From an uncultured archaeon (GTDB taxonomy: Archaea; Thermoproteota; Bathyarchaeia; Bathyarchaeales; Bathycorpusculaceae), in assembly GCA_938023865.1 (NCBI GenBank), contig CALJDG010000024.1:1-64000 (forward strand): DNA of 64,000 nucleotides, read 5' to 3'. Each line of letters begins with the position of its first letter. The first letter of the stretch is position 1. The notes under the pieces are model-generated. The model did not search any database. It saw only the letters and a list, made by a program, of their open reading frames with translations, and was not told the DNA's origin. This document shows positions 17,463 to 25,293 of the stretch, piece after piece. The position numbers and the translations under genes are program-made.

Positions 17463-17665
17463 AACCAAAAAGTAATGCTTTACAATCCCAAAATTTTATT
17501 ACAAAACACTCAATGCTTTTTGAGGCTGTACCAAAAAATAACAGTATTTTTGCGAGAAAAATGCGAGGAAGTCTTCTCCTGAGAACTGCTTACAAAGATG
17601 CGCCCTCCACACATTTTTAGAAGTTGCTGGAGACTCGATAGAAAGTGAGTATATCTTGGGCCTTA

Positions 17666-18055
17666 CTAATCTGTTATGGTTTTTAGCATGCACTGCACCA
17701 TTTTTTCGCAAATAATACACTCTTCTGGGATGCTTTCCTTTGGTGAGCGCTTGCTCAAATATCCAAAATAATGTTTGCATTTAGTTGTCTCTGAAACCGT
17801 CTGATCGACATGCTTTTCCTTAGCTAATGTTTTTTCTTCACTTTTGCTTTCTTCTGCGGTTTTTGGTTTTGCAGATTTTAGAACTTGTTTTTCAGTTGTT
17901 ATTTCAGTTAGACAGTAAGGACACGCCTTATAAACAGTGTTTTTCCTCACGTTTTCAACCTTTATTGGATTTAGGAAGTTTTTCCCGCATAGAGGGTTTG
18001 AACATACGTAACTTTTGTTGTCTGCGCGATGCGTCTTTCTCTTTTTCGTAGGTAT
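17666..18055 (-). CDS. Zinc-cluster protein lacking a standard start codon
   Basis: The frame is open from an in-frame TAA upstream to the TAG at 17666-17668. Its N-terminal part contains a zinc finger (YVCSNPLCGKNF and YKACPYCLTEI), then a low-complexity Lys/Glu linker and a C-terminal CKHYFGYL, EECIICEKMVQC segment. This two-end Cys/His arrangement looks like an archaeal zinc-ribbon family, without known function. The first standard start (GTG, 17950) would delete the first half of the zinc finger. Upstream there is a strong AGGAGG at 18058-18063 next to ATA at 18053-18055, at the place where ATG is expected. Either ATA is used or a base is wrong. Confidence 0.6.
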   Translation of the reverse strand: MPTKKRKTHRADNKSYVCSNPLCGKNFLNPIKVENVRKNTVYKACPYCLTEITTEKQVLKSAKPKTAEESKSEEKTLAKEKHVDQTVSETTKCKHYFGYLSKRSPKESIPEECIICEKMVQCMLKTITD

Positions 18056-18143
18056 TTCCTCCTTTAAAATTTAGAATTGGCTTCAAGTTTATAGTGTTGA
18101 TGAATCCGGGATACTTATCCTAACTAATCTTTACAAAACAATT

Positions 18144-18722
18144 TTATGGAGATGCAAGTTTTTTGAGGTCCTCTTCGCCTTCAGCGTAGCCTGAAGCAAT
18201 CAGTGTGTCTCCCTCTTGGATTCGCGTTTCTGGTTTTGGACGTATGCATTTGTCCCCCCTTTTTATGGCTAAAATCCACATGCCCGTCTCCTCTGGGATT
18301 TTTGCCTCTCGTAAAGTCTTGTTTGCCAAAGGCGAGTTTTCCGTCACCCTTGTGTACGTGATTGTTTCTTCAGCTTCTTCTATGGCTAGTGCCAACACCG
18401 GATGGGGTTCAATGCCTCTTAAAACAACTTCAGCTATTTGTGCAGCAGCGTCAGCTATCTTCTCTGTTACAACGCCAAGCCTTATCAGTCCTAAGAAGCC
18501 TTTCGCTTCTTCTCTCCTAAATTTACTCGCCAAGACTAGTAGTTCAAATTCTGTGTGGAGTTTGTCCATGTATTCTTCGAGTTTTTGTACCTCTTCGGCC
18601 AGCTCTTTACTATTTAGTAGAAGCGATGAATAAGCTAAGTCTATCATTAGTTCAGATGTGTCTTTAAGTTCTACGAAGCGTTCAACTATTTCCTCAAATT
18701 TTTTAAGGCTTCTCTTTGCCAT
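18144..18722 (-). CDS. PhoU-like/RCK_C (TrkA-C) regulatory protein 2
   Basis: 192 residues. The N-terminal ~110 residues are a PhoU-like helical bundle (SELMIDLAYSSLLLNSKELAEEV, KIADAAAQIAEVVLRG), and the C-terminal ~80 are an RCK_C/TrkA_C ligand-binding domain (IPEETGMWILAIKRG, IQEGDTLIASG). RCK_C domains usually control ion transport. It lies 2 bases after its paralog and in the same operon as the MgtE-type transporter, so the pair probably forms a regulatory assembly for that transporter. Confidence 0.85.
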   Translation of the reverse strand: MAKRSLKKFEEIVERFVELKDTSELMIDLAYSSLLLNSKELAEEVQKLEEYMDKLHTEFELLVLASKFRREEAKGFLGLIRLGVVTEKIADAAAQIAEVVLRGIEPHPVLALAIEEAEETITYTRVTENSPLANKTLREAKIPEETGMWILAIKRGDKCIRPKPETRIQEGDTLIASGYAEGEEDLKKLASP

Positions 18723-18724
18723 AA

Positions 18725-19333
18725 TTAGTCCACCAGCTTTTCCATTTTTCCTTCACAGAGTTCCTTCAGCTCTCTTAATCCTTCATGGGCACCGCGGGCT
18801 ATGAGGATGTCACCAGCCTTAACCTTCTCTTTTCCTTTTGGATTTATTATCCAATCGTTTTCTCTGAAAATGGCGATTATGTCTATACCCATTCTTGGGG
18901 CAAGTTCAAGCTCGCCTATCTCCTTCCCAACCAGAACTGATTTTTCGCTTACTTTGGCTTTTGCTAAACGCTCCTCAACTCTTTCGAAGATTTCGCTCAC
19001 AATTGGATGTACACCTATATTCTGCGTCACTATTGCAGCTATGTCTGCGGCAGCATCTGAGATTTTGTCGGTTGCGGTAGCAACCTTTGAAACTCCAACG
19101 AGTACTTCTGCGTCTTTTGCGTCTCTTGCAGCCACCATTGTCGTCATCTCCAAATGGTAAGCCAGCGTGTCTATGCGTTTTTCCAGTTCCAAAACGTCTT
19201 CAGCCAAGTCTTTATCATTGAAGAGGGCAGCCGAATAAGCCAAGTCTATCATTAGTTCGGAAAGGTTTTTCATTTCGCGGAGAACTTCCCTCACTGTTAC
19301 GGGCTTATACTCGATTTTTTCAAAGTGAGGCAT
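18725..19333 (-). CDS. PhoU-like/RCK_C (TrkA-C) regulatory protein 1
   Basis: 202 residues with the same architecture as the next gene: a PhoU-like bundle (SELMIDLAYSAALFNDKDLAEDV, KISDAAADIAAIVTQNIGVHP) and a C-terminal RCK_C domain (APRMGIDIIAIFRENDW, VKAGDILIARG). The pair clearly arose by duplication. It lies 83 bases downstream of the MgtE-type gene in the same direction. The ligand is unknown; nucleotides or divalent ions are possible for RCK_C. Confidence 0.86.
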   Translation of the reverse strand: MPHFEKIEYKPVTVREVLREMKNLSELMIDLAYSAALFNDKDLAEDVLELEKRIDTLAYHLEMTTMVAARDAKDAEVLVGVSKVATATDKISDAAADIAAIVTQNIGVHPIVSEIFERVEERLAKAKVSEKSVLVGKEIGELELAPRMGIDIIAIFRENDWIINPKGKEKVKAGDILIARGAHEGLRELKELCEGKMEKLVD

Positions 19334-19416
19334 AGCTTTTTAGGCTCTCCGCCTAGAATATTTAGCGTCAGCGAATATTTTAACTCTTATCCCCAGAGGC
19401 TGGTTTTCGAAGCGGT

Positions 19417-20619
19417 TCAAGCTAATATGCTGGCCCACAAGATAAGCGCCACAAGAAGCGAAATTGTTGTTATGCTATCAGCAAGGGAACTCTCTATGGG
19501 AATTTCAAAATTGTCCGGGTCTAAACCTTTCTGGTAGGTTAGGATGGCAACGGAATAGGAAACCAAAATTATTAGGAATGCGGCGAAAATGTTGACTGTG
19601 AAGAGGAAAAAAGTGAATGTTATTAGGCTTGTTGGGGCAATCGTGCCGGTTATCAGTAGGGCTAGTATAGAGTAGGCAAAATACATTATTAAGGATGCCG
19701 CCCATGCGCCTGAAACTTCTGTTAAATGGTTTTTCATGGATGAAAATGATGCTTTAAGCGTTCCGATGGCAAGTTTTGTTGTAGCTGTTGAGCCGACTGC
19801 GGCGCCTACATCACCTATGGTGTCAATTAACGCTGGATAAACAACGTAGACTTGGCTGAGCCTCTTTCCACGTATAAGTTCTTCCACTCTGCCCAGTGTG
19901 GCTCCGGCGACATTAACTATAAATGAGACTAAAACAAGTGTTAGTAGGGATTCCTTCAATGTTCTGATAAACTCCGGCTCTCTTGCATTTTTAATTAAAA
20001 AGAATATGGAGGTTAAGAGCAGTGCCAAACTTATAAAAGTAAAGACGTAGCCCCCGAGAAGGCTATTGGCTAGATTGAGGCCAAGTACCGCAATATAAAT
20101 TAAGGTTATCAATAGGTCTGCCACTGTGGATTCTATTGGGTATAAGATTATGTCCGGGTCAAGTCCGTGCTTAAAGGAGATGAAAGAAACCGTCAGCGTC
20201 AGCGGTGAAATAACAACCAATGCCAAAGCCATTGTAGCCATAAAAACGTTTACCAAATTAAAAAATTCTTTAAAGCCGCTTAAAAAGGCTGCAATTAGGC
20301 TCATCATTAGGCTTGCTTCAAAAGTCATGATTACAATTGCTTGGAAGAGCAAATAGAAGCTTTTAGTGTTTCCGAAAAGGCGCGGGTGAACAGTTCCAAT
20401 GTGCAGAGCAGTGCTTAAACGTCCACAAAATAAGCCGCCTATGACCCCTCGAGCACTGAGGATAGGTGGATAAATTGCGACTGCCCATGGCGCTTTTGCG
20501 AAAAGTCCAGAATTATAGGCTATTATTGTTCCGGCGGCTATTCCGAAAATGTTGAAGGCGTAGGCCGCCACTGACTGCTTTAAAGTTTCGGCGAATCGCG
20601 GTTTAACCTTCAAGGCCAT
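19417..20619 (-). CDS. MgtE/SLC41-type divalent cation transporter, duplicated domain
   Basis: 400-residue membrane protein made of two MgtE-like transmembrane domains in tandem. Each half has the same signature near its end, GLDPDIILYPIESTVADLL (about residue 155) and GLDPDNFEIPIESSLADSI (about residue 370), and each starts with a PAL-type motif (YPPILSARGVIGGL and YPALIDTIGDVGAAVG). It has no cytosolic CBS gating domain, unlike bacterial MgtE, which fits the adjacent PhoU-RCK_C proteins taking over regulation. Magnesium is the likely substrate by family. A GGAGGG site lies 7 bases before the ATG. Confidence 0.88.
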   Translation of the reverse strand: MALKVKPRFAETLKQSVAAYAFNIFGIAAGTIIAYNSGLFAKAPWAVAIYPPILSARGVIGGLFCGRLSTALHIGTVHPRLFGNTKSFYLLFQAIVIMTFEASLMMSLIAAFLSGFKEFFNLVNVFMATMALALVVISPLTLTVSFISFKHGLDPDIILYPIESTVADLLITLIYIAVLGLNLANSLLGGYVFTFISLALLLTSIFFLIKNAREPEFIRTLKESLLTLVLVSFIVNVAGATLGRVEELIRGKRLSQVYVVYPALIDTIGDVGAAVGSTATTKLAIGTLKASFSSMKNHLTEVSGAWAASLIMYFAYSILALLITGTIAPTSLITFTFFLFTVNIFAAFLIILVSYSVAILTYQKGLDPDNFEIPIESSLADSITTISLLVALILWASILA

Positions 20620-21028
20620 AAGCTAACCCTCCTCAAAAAGCTTGCATAAACTCAGTGGAAAAGTACGAACAGGGTAAAAGGAGACTGTAGATGAAAACGC
20701 TGTCCTATAAGCGAATTGTTTTAGGTAGAAGTTTTGATGGGCATAGCTGGGCAGCTGTGAATTCGCGTTCTGTTCTTTTTGTATGCTGTTGGCTAGCATC
20801 ATCGTTTTCGCCTTCTCGGCTTTCCCCGTTGTTCTCCATCCATAGGCACTCCTTCAAAGCGGCTTTTTCCAGCGTGCCCTCAAACTCCACCTTTTATATC
20901 GCTCCCAAACCTCTTACAATTGGTGAGCAACTCCCTTAATTATTTTTCCGACAAATCCAAAATCCATACCCAAAATTCATAACTGTTTTAATTAGCAAGC
21001 CTCTAAATTCGCAGTGCAGCGGTGAAAA
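20620..21028. other. Intergenic region upstream of the MgtE-type gene
   Basis: About 400 bases without a well-supported gene. It must hold the minus-strand promoter of the transporter operon; GAGTTTATGC near 20650 is a candidate TATA box. A plus-strand box A (TTTTATATC) is visible at about 20893-20901 and could serve the small gene at 21029. A 61-codon minus-strand frame at 20705-20890 starting GTG has acidic, protein-like composition but no homology I recognise, and its TATA-like sequence is too close to the start. Confidence 0.35.
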
Positions 21029-21214
21029 GTGTTGTATGCCATCTGGGTAAAAATTGATGAAACACTACCATGGATTGAACTCAGCGGAAAATATCAAACC
21101 GAAAAAGAAGCTAGAAAAATGGCGAAGGAGCTTTTAAGCAAAATAAGGATAAGAATCGTTAAAGTTGAGAAAGAGCGAAGACAAATGAAGGCCGTGGTGA
21201 CTGTAAAGCGGTAA
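21029..21214 (+). CDS. Small hypothetical protein, basic
   Basis: 61 residues with a beta-hairpin-like start (LYAIWVKIDETLPWIEL), then a charged helix (EKEARKMAKELLSKI) and a final strand (RIRIVKVEKE). The start is GTG with GGTGA about 4 bases upstream. The alternation of hydrophobic and charged residues and the biased composition support a real gene. I do not recognise the family. Confidence 0.55.
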   Translation: MLYAIWVKIDETLPWIELSGKYQTEKEARKMAKELLSKIRIRIVKVEKERRQMKAVVTVKR

Positions 21215-21239
21215 ATGAGGCTTAACCCTTAGAAACTTT

Positions 21240-21626
21240 TTATGAAGGATAGCATGTAGTACACTTGCACTCTTTGAGAGTTGGCAAGTCTTCTTCGTGA
21301 AGTTTGCATATAACCTTTTCATATCTTAAAGTAGCGCATATTTCGCAAAGTTTTTCTATAACGTTTTCTGGTGTTGTATCTTCTCTGGCAAGAGTTTCAG
21401 CCAGCTTTGATATCATTCTCATGGCTTCTTTAGATTGGGCTATTTCCTCTGCAAGCGTTTTTCCTCTTTCGCCCTTAAAATATTGGGTTATAGCTGCTGG
21501 AGTTAGCTCCATTTTGTTGGACGCCCTGATTTTTCGCATGTTATGCTTTTCCACAAGCTCTTTTGTTACCAGCGCCCTTATTGCTGGAAGGAGATATTTG
21601 ACTACAACTACGCATGGTGGTTTCAA
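21240..21626 (-). CDS. HTH regulator with C-terminal Cys/His cluster (paralog A)
   Basis: 128 residues. An N-terminal helix-turn-helix of XRE-like type (KELVEKHNMRKIRASNKMEL, TPAAITQYFKGERG) is followed by a helical linker and a C-terminal cluster C-x2-C-x9-C-x2-H (CEIC...CKLH) plus CKCTTC. The same spacing occurs in the paralog at 44567. The cluster is suited to zinc or an Fe-S cluster, so a redox- or cysteine-responsive switch is possible. It is divergent from the SerK-cysteine synthase fusion, and two tandem palindromes stand between them, so autoregulation and control of cysteine synthesis are inferred. Confidence 0.85.
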   Translation of the reverse strand: MKPPCVVVVKYLLPAIRALVTKELVEKHNMRKIRASNKMELTPAAITQYFKGERGKTLAEEIAQSKEAMRMISKLAETLAREDTTPENVIEKLCEICATLRYEKVICKLHEEDLPTLKECKCTTCYPS

Positions 21627-21654
21627 ATGTTCCCCCGTTATTTTTGGCGTTAGG

Positions 21655-21663
21655 TTTATATAT
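21655..21663 (+). promoter_or_regulatory. TATA box of the SerK-cysteine synthase fusion gene
   Basis: TTTATATAT is a good archaeal box A. Transcription would start about 25 bases downstream, near 21686, giving a leader of only about 14 bases. Confidence 0.55.
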
Positions 21664-21664
21664 T

Positions 21665-21699
21665 TTTAACGGTGTTAAATAAGGTTTAACGGTGTTAAA
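21665..21699. promoter_or_regulatory. Tandem operator-like palindromes
   Basis: The 15-base sequence TTTAACGGTGTTAAA occurs twice (21665-21679 and 21685-21699), exactly 20 bases apart, about two helical turns. Each copy is a palindrome with TTAAC/GTTAA arms and a 3-base centre. The first copy lies between the TATA box and the expected transcription start, and the second covers the start. Binding would block transcription of the fusion gene. The divergent HTH protein is the obvious candidate binder. Confidence 0.65.
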
Positions 21700-23469
21700 A
21701 TGGCTGAAATACACCTAATCAAACTTGCAGAACTCCACGAGCACGAAGAAACAGACCCAGCACACTTGAAAGAGCTAACACAGCAAATAGCCGCGGACAA
21801 AATCCTAAAACACCCAATAGTCGTCGATGAAAAGACAAACACTATGTTGGATGGAGAACATCGTTTCAACGCCCTTAAAAGCCTCGGATGCAAAAGAATC
21901 CCAGTAATCTATGTGGATTATAACTCTCCCAACATAGTGGTTCAAACGTGGAGAAACAATTACAATCTAACAAAAAAGGATGTTGTGGAAGCCGCTCTGT
22001 CAGGTAAGCGTTTTCCACCTAAAACAACATACCACATGATAAAAAATAGTGAAACACTATCACATATATCGTCAATTGAAAAGAGGGTTGACATTCCTAT
22101 TGAGGTGTTAAAAAGTGAACTTACGCTTGCTCCAATTAATAGTATAAAGGTTGCCATGAAAGTTGAACTCGCGGATGCGCTGCCGGCATACACGAAGTTC
22201 TTTAAAACGGGAATCGTTGACGATCCATTAATAGTGGATAGAAAGACGGGTATCTTGCTTTATGGCTATGAGGCCTTTCAAGCTCTTGACCTGCTTTCCG
22301 CGGAAAAAGCGCCCACATTTAAGGCGAACTTAGAGGTTGTGGAAATTAAAACATCAAATCCAAATATGGGAAGCCTGTCTAAAGAGGATATTGTCCAAGC
22401 TGGAACTAAAGGGCCGAAACTCCCACCTAAAAGTTTCACTATTCTTACAGAGCCTGTTAAAATAAGTGTCCCGCTGGAAAAATTGATAGTTAAGAAGAGG
22501 CAAAATCGTAGGGTGCTTAAAGTTTACAGGAGCACTTTAGAACTGCTTCACGAGGGCTGGCCAACTCCCCTTGTGAAACTGAATTCCTTCTCTTCTGCGG
22601 CTCGAAGTGTCTGGGCTAAACTTGAGTGCTATAATCCCTTCAGCAATAGCGTCAAAGATAGAATAGGCTGGGCTATGATTAAAGAGGCCATAGAGAATGG
22701 AGAGCTTAAAACGGTTTTGTATGAGGCCACATCCACAAACACCGGCATAGCCTTAACCTCCATAGCCAACACCCTCGGTATAAAAACAAGGCTTTACATA
22801 CCAAAAACCATACAGAAGGCAAGCGACACCTACCTAGAAGTTCTCGGAGCAGAGGTCGTGCGGCTTCCAGTAGGCTTAACCGTTGAGGCAATAAGCCATG
22901 TAGAAAGGGAGGCAAAAGCTAACAAGGCAGCCCACCTAAACCAGTTCGAAAACGATGCCAACTTCAAGGCTCACCTGAAATATACAGCCAAGGAAATAGG
23001 CGAACAATTAAATAGCCTAGGCTTAAAGCCAACATGCATAATAGGGGGAATTGGCACATCCGGCCATATGAGCGCTATATCCCACTACTTTAAAACCAAA
23101 TACGGAAATAGCGTAAAAATTGTAGGCGTCCAGCCAGCCCAAAACGAGGTTATCCCAGGTATTAGAAGGATAGAGACCGGCATGAAATGGTTCCATAACG
23201 CAGTTTTCGACAAGGTAGTAGACGTGAAGCAAGCAGAAGCCATTGAAGGCGCGATAAAAATAGCCAGAAATGAAGGTCTCCTAATAGGGCTAAGCTCCGG
23301 AGCCGTTGTCTACGCCTTCCAGAAAATCGCCGAAGAGAAAGGCGTATACGTTCTCGTCTTCCCCGACAGTGGATACAAATACGGAGAACAATTCGAAAAA
23401 TATTTGACAAGTGTTTCGCCGAAAAACCAGAGGGGGCTACCCAAATTTAACAATTTTGGAGACAGCTAA
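21700..23469 (+). CDS. SerK-like (ParB/Srx fold) x2 fused to cysteine synthase
   Basis: 589 residues in three parts. Residues 1-115 are a ParB/Srx-fold domain of the ADP-dependent serine kinase SerK type (TMLDGEHRFNALKSLG, then FPPKTTYH). Residues 130-265 are a second, degenerate copy (LLYGYEAFQALDLL, then LPPKSFT) that lacks the HR pair. Residues 285-580 are a PLP enzyme of the cysteine synthase family, with the PLP lysine K319 in NSVKDRIG, the substrate loop EATSTNTGIAL and the phosphate loop GGIGTSGHMS. The inferred reaction is serine to O-phosphoserine, then sulfide replacement to cysteine, by one polypeptide. The start is ATG directly after the second operator. Confidence 0.82.
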   Translation: MAEIHLIKLAELHEHEETDPAHLKELTQQIAADKILKHPIVVDEKTNTMLDGEHRFNALKSLGCKRIPVIYVDYNSPNIVVQTWRNNYNLTKKDVVEAALSGKRFPPKTTYHMIKNSETLSHISSIEKRVDIPIEVLKSELTLAPINSIKVAMKVELADALPAYTKFFKTGIVDDPLIVDRKTGILLYGYEAFQALDLLSAEKAPTFKANLEVVEIKTSNPNMGSLSKEDIVQAGTKGPKLPPKSFTILTEPVKISVPLEKLIVKKRQNRRVLKVYRSTLELLHEGWPTPLVKLNSFSSAARSVWAKLECYNPFSNSVKDRIGWAMIKEAIENGELKTVLYEATSTNTGIALTSIANTLGIKTRLYIPKTIQKASDTYLEVLGAEVVRLPVGLTVEAISHVEREAKANKAAHLNQFENDANFKAHLKYTAKEIGEQLNSLGLKPTCIIGGIGTSGHMSAISHYFKTKYGNSVKIVGVQPAQNEVIPGIRRIETGMKWFHNAVFDKVVDVKQAEAIEGAIKIARNEGLLIGLSSGAVVYAFQKIAEEKGVYVLVFPDSGYKYGEQFEKYLTSVSPKNQRGLPKFNNFGDS

Positions 23470-23520
23470 ATTGACTTTGAAAGCAAATGAGAAGTTTCCC
23501 CTTTTTGGTTTTAGTCAATT
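23469..23520 (+). terminator. Stem-loop at the end of the fusion gene
   Basis: AATTGACT (23469-23476) is exactly complementary to AGTCAATT (23513-23520), with a 36-base loop that contains a C/T-rich stretch. The stem begins at the last base of the TAA stop codon. It may act as a 3' end signal or stabilise the transcript. Confidence 0.3.
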
Positions 23521-23576
23521 CAAATAACCTACACCGCTGAGGGAATGAATAACAAACATCTTAAAATGATATGTTT

Positions 23577-23664
23577 TGGCGCCGGGAGTGGGATTTGAAC
23601 CCACGCGGCCCCGAAGGGCCACAGGCTCTCAAGGCCTGCGCGTTATCCACTCCGCCATCCCGGC
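23577..23664 (-). tRNA. tRNA-Ser (anticodon UGA)
   Basis: On the minus strand the 7-base acceptor arms GCCGGGA and TCCCGGC pair, followed by discriminator G and an encoded CCA. The anticodon arm is CAGGC-CTTGAGA-GCCTG, giving anticodon TGA, and a long variable arm (GGCCC-TTCG-GGGCC) of the serine class follows. The T arm GTGGGTTCAAATCCCAC is intact. No intron is visible. Confidence 0.96.
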
Positions 23665-23733
23665 AACAACCGCTATTTCACCTAAACCATTTTAAGCCTT
23701 AAATCTTTATCCAATCATTAAGAAACGAATCAG

Positions 23734-23741
23734 CTATATAT
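23734..23741 (+). promoter_or_regulatory. TATA box of the tRNA-Val gene
   Basis: CTATATAT lies 38 bases before the mature 5' end of tRNA-Val. This fits transcription starting about 10 bases ahead of the tRNA, with the leader removed by RNase P. Confidence 0.5.
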
Positions 23742-23771
23742 CGGGAATGCGAGTAGACTATTCCGGCAGAT

Positions 23772-23846
23772 GGGCCGGTAGTCTAGCTCGGTTAGGACAT
23801 CCGCTTGACGTGCGGAAGGTCACCGGTTCAAATCCGGTCCGGCCCA
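23772..23846 (+). tRNA. tRNA-Val (anticodon GAC)
   Basis: Acceptor arms GGGCCGG and CCGGCCC pair, with discriminator A. The anticodon arm TCCGC-TTGACGT-GCGGA gives anticodon GAC. The D arm (TAGCTCGGTTAGGA) and T arm (ACCGGTTCAAATCCGGT) are intact. Total 75 bases, no intron, and no encoded CCA, unlike the neighbouring tRNA-Ser. Confidence 0.96.
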
Positions 23847-23931
23847 CTCTTTTATCATGATGTTTTAAACTTTTTTATAGATGCATTAGCCCATTAACGG
23901 TTAGGGTGAAGTTTCGTTTGGGGGCTATCTT

Positions 23932-25293
23932 ATGAGTTTGTTTGGTACCTCTGGCTTAAGGGGCTTGGTCAATGCTGACTTGACTCCAGCCTTAGCTGTT
24001 AAAGTTGGGATGGCCTTAGGAACTTTCATTAGGGGTGGTAAAGTTTTTGTGGCGAGGGATACGAGAACTTCTGGTTTAATGATTGAGAACGCTTTAGTTT
24101 CTGGTTTGATGGCTTCCGGATTAGAAGTTTATTGTTTAGGCGTTTTGCCCACTCCAGTTTTGGCATATTTGACTGGGAAACTCGGCGCCGACGCTGGATT
24201 GATGATTACAGCTTCTCATAACCCACCTCAATATAATGGGATAAAAATTTTTGACAAGAATGGCATGGCATACGATAAAAAACGTCAGGATAAGCTTGAA
24301 GGAATTATTGAAGGTGGAGATTTTAGTCTAGCGGGCTGGGGAGATCTGGGCGGGGTTGAGTATGGCGATGAAAGCCAATTGTATGTGAATATGGTGTTGG
24401 AAAGCTTAAGGCTTGATAGGAAGTGGCATGTTGTGATTGACACGGGTTGTGGGGCTACCAGTTACATCGCACCGGAAATTTTTAAGAGGCTGGGATGCAA
24501 GGTTAAGGCCGTAAACTCTCAGCCTGACGGTTTCTTTCCAGGCAGAAGCCCTGAGCCAACTGCTGAATCTCTAGCACACTTAGCGAATATTGTTAAAAAG
24601 CTTGGGGCTGAAGTTGGAATAGCCTATGATGGAGACGGAGATAGAGTTGCTTTCATAGACGAAATGGGCAACTTTGTGGACTTTGATAGAATTTTGTCGG
24701 CGTATGCGGCTTTCGTCTTGAAGAGTTGTGAAGGTGGAACTGTTGTTACAAATGTTGAAGCCTCCATGTGTTTCGAGAAGACGGTTAAGCCAAAAGATGG
24801 AAAAGTCATTAGAACAAATGTTGGAGATGTTTACATCGCAGAAGCTGTGAAAAAGTTTGGGGCAGTTTTTGGCGGCGAACCATGTGGCGCATGGATACAT
24901 CCAAAATATCATCATTGCCCGGACGGAATTCTTTCCTCAGCACTTCTTTTGAAAGCTTTGGAAGATGAAGGTAAAAGCCTTTCAGAATTTGTTGCCAATG
25001 TTCCAGCATATCACATCATCAGAAAGAACATTCATTGTAAAAACGAGGCGAAGCCTGCGATGCTTAGAAGATTGGGCATTCTTTTGAAAAAATCTTTTCC
25101 AGACTATAGGCAGATTTTAACGATTGATGGTGTTCGCTTATCCCTTAAGGATGGATGGATTTTGGTTAGGGCTTCAGGCACAGAACCCCTTATACGATTG
25201 ACGGTGGAGGGCGAATCTTTAAAGACTGCTGAAGCAATAATGGATAAAGCTTCAGCTACTATTAAAAGGGCTTTGGAGGATTTGGAAAAGTGA
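23932..25293 (+). CDS. glmM: Phosphoglucosamine mutase-type phosphohexomutase
   Basis: 453-residue alpha-D-phosphohexomutase. It interconverts glucosamine-6-phosphate and glucosamine-1-phosphate through a phosphoserine: the active Ser95 is in ITASHNPPQYNG, the metal-binding loop is DGDGDR (residues 233-238), the sugar-binding loop is GGEPCGAW and the phosphate-binding loop is RASGTEPLIR. Its stop overlaps the GTG of the glmU-like gene by 3 bases, which supports GlmM over phosphomannomutase specificity, although archaeal members can use several sugars. Confidence 0.92.
   Translation: MSLFGTSGLRGLVNADLTPALAVKVGMALGTFIRGGKVFVARDTRTSGLMIENALVSGLMASGLEVYCLGVLPTPVLAYLTGKLGADAGLMITASHNPPQYNGIKIFDKNGMAYDKKRQDKLEGIIEGGDFSLAGWGDLGGVEYGDESQLYVNMVLESLRLDRKWHVVIDTGCGATSYIAPEIFKRLGCKVKAVNSQPDGFFPGRSPEPTAESLAHLANIVKKLGAEVGIAYDGDGDRVAFIDEMGNFVDFDRILSAYAAFVLKSCEGGTVVTNVEASMCFEKTVKPKDGKVIRTNVGDVYIAEAVKKFGAVFGGEPCGAWIHPKYHHCPDGILSSALLLKALEDEGKSLSEFVANVPAYHIIRKNIHCKNEAKPAMLRRLGILLKKSFPDYRQILTIDGVRLSLKDGWILVRASGTEPLIRLTVEGESLKTAEAIMDKASATIKRALEDLEK

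Noticed and set aside
17499-17780. 93-codon minus-strand frame
   Set aside because: It overlaps the zinc-cluster gene in another frame and has no protein-like pattern.
20705-20890. 61-codon minus-strand frame with GTG start
   Set aside because: Acidic and somewhat protein-like, but no recognisable homology and the TATA-like ATATAAAAG is only about 5 bases from the start, too close to be its promoter.
20691-20939. 82-codon plus-strand frame
   Set aside because: Ser/Phe/Cys-rich shadow composition, no ribosome binding site, and a competing minus-strand frame in the same place.
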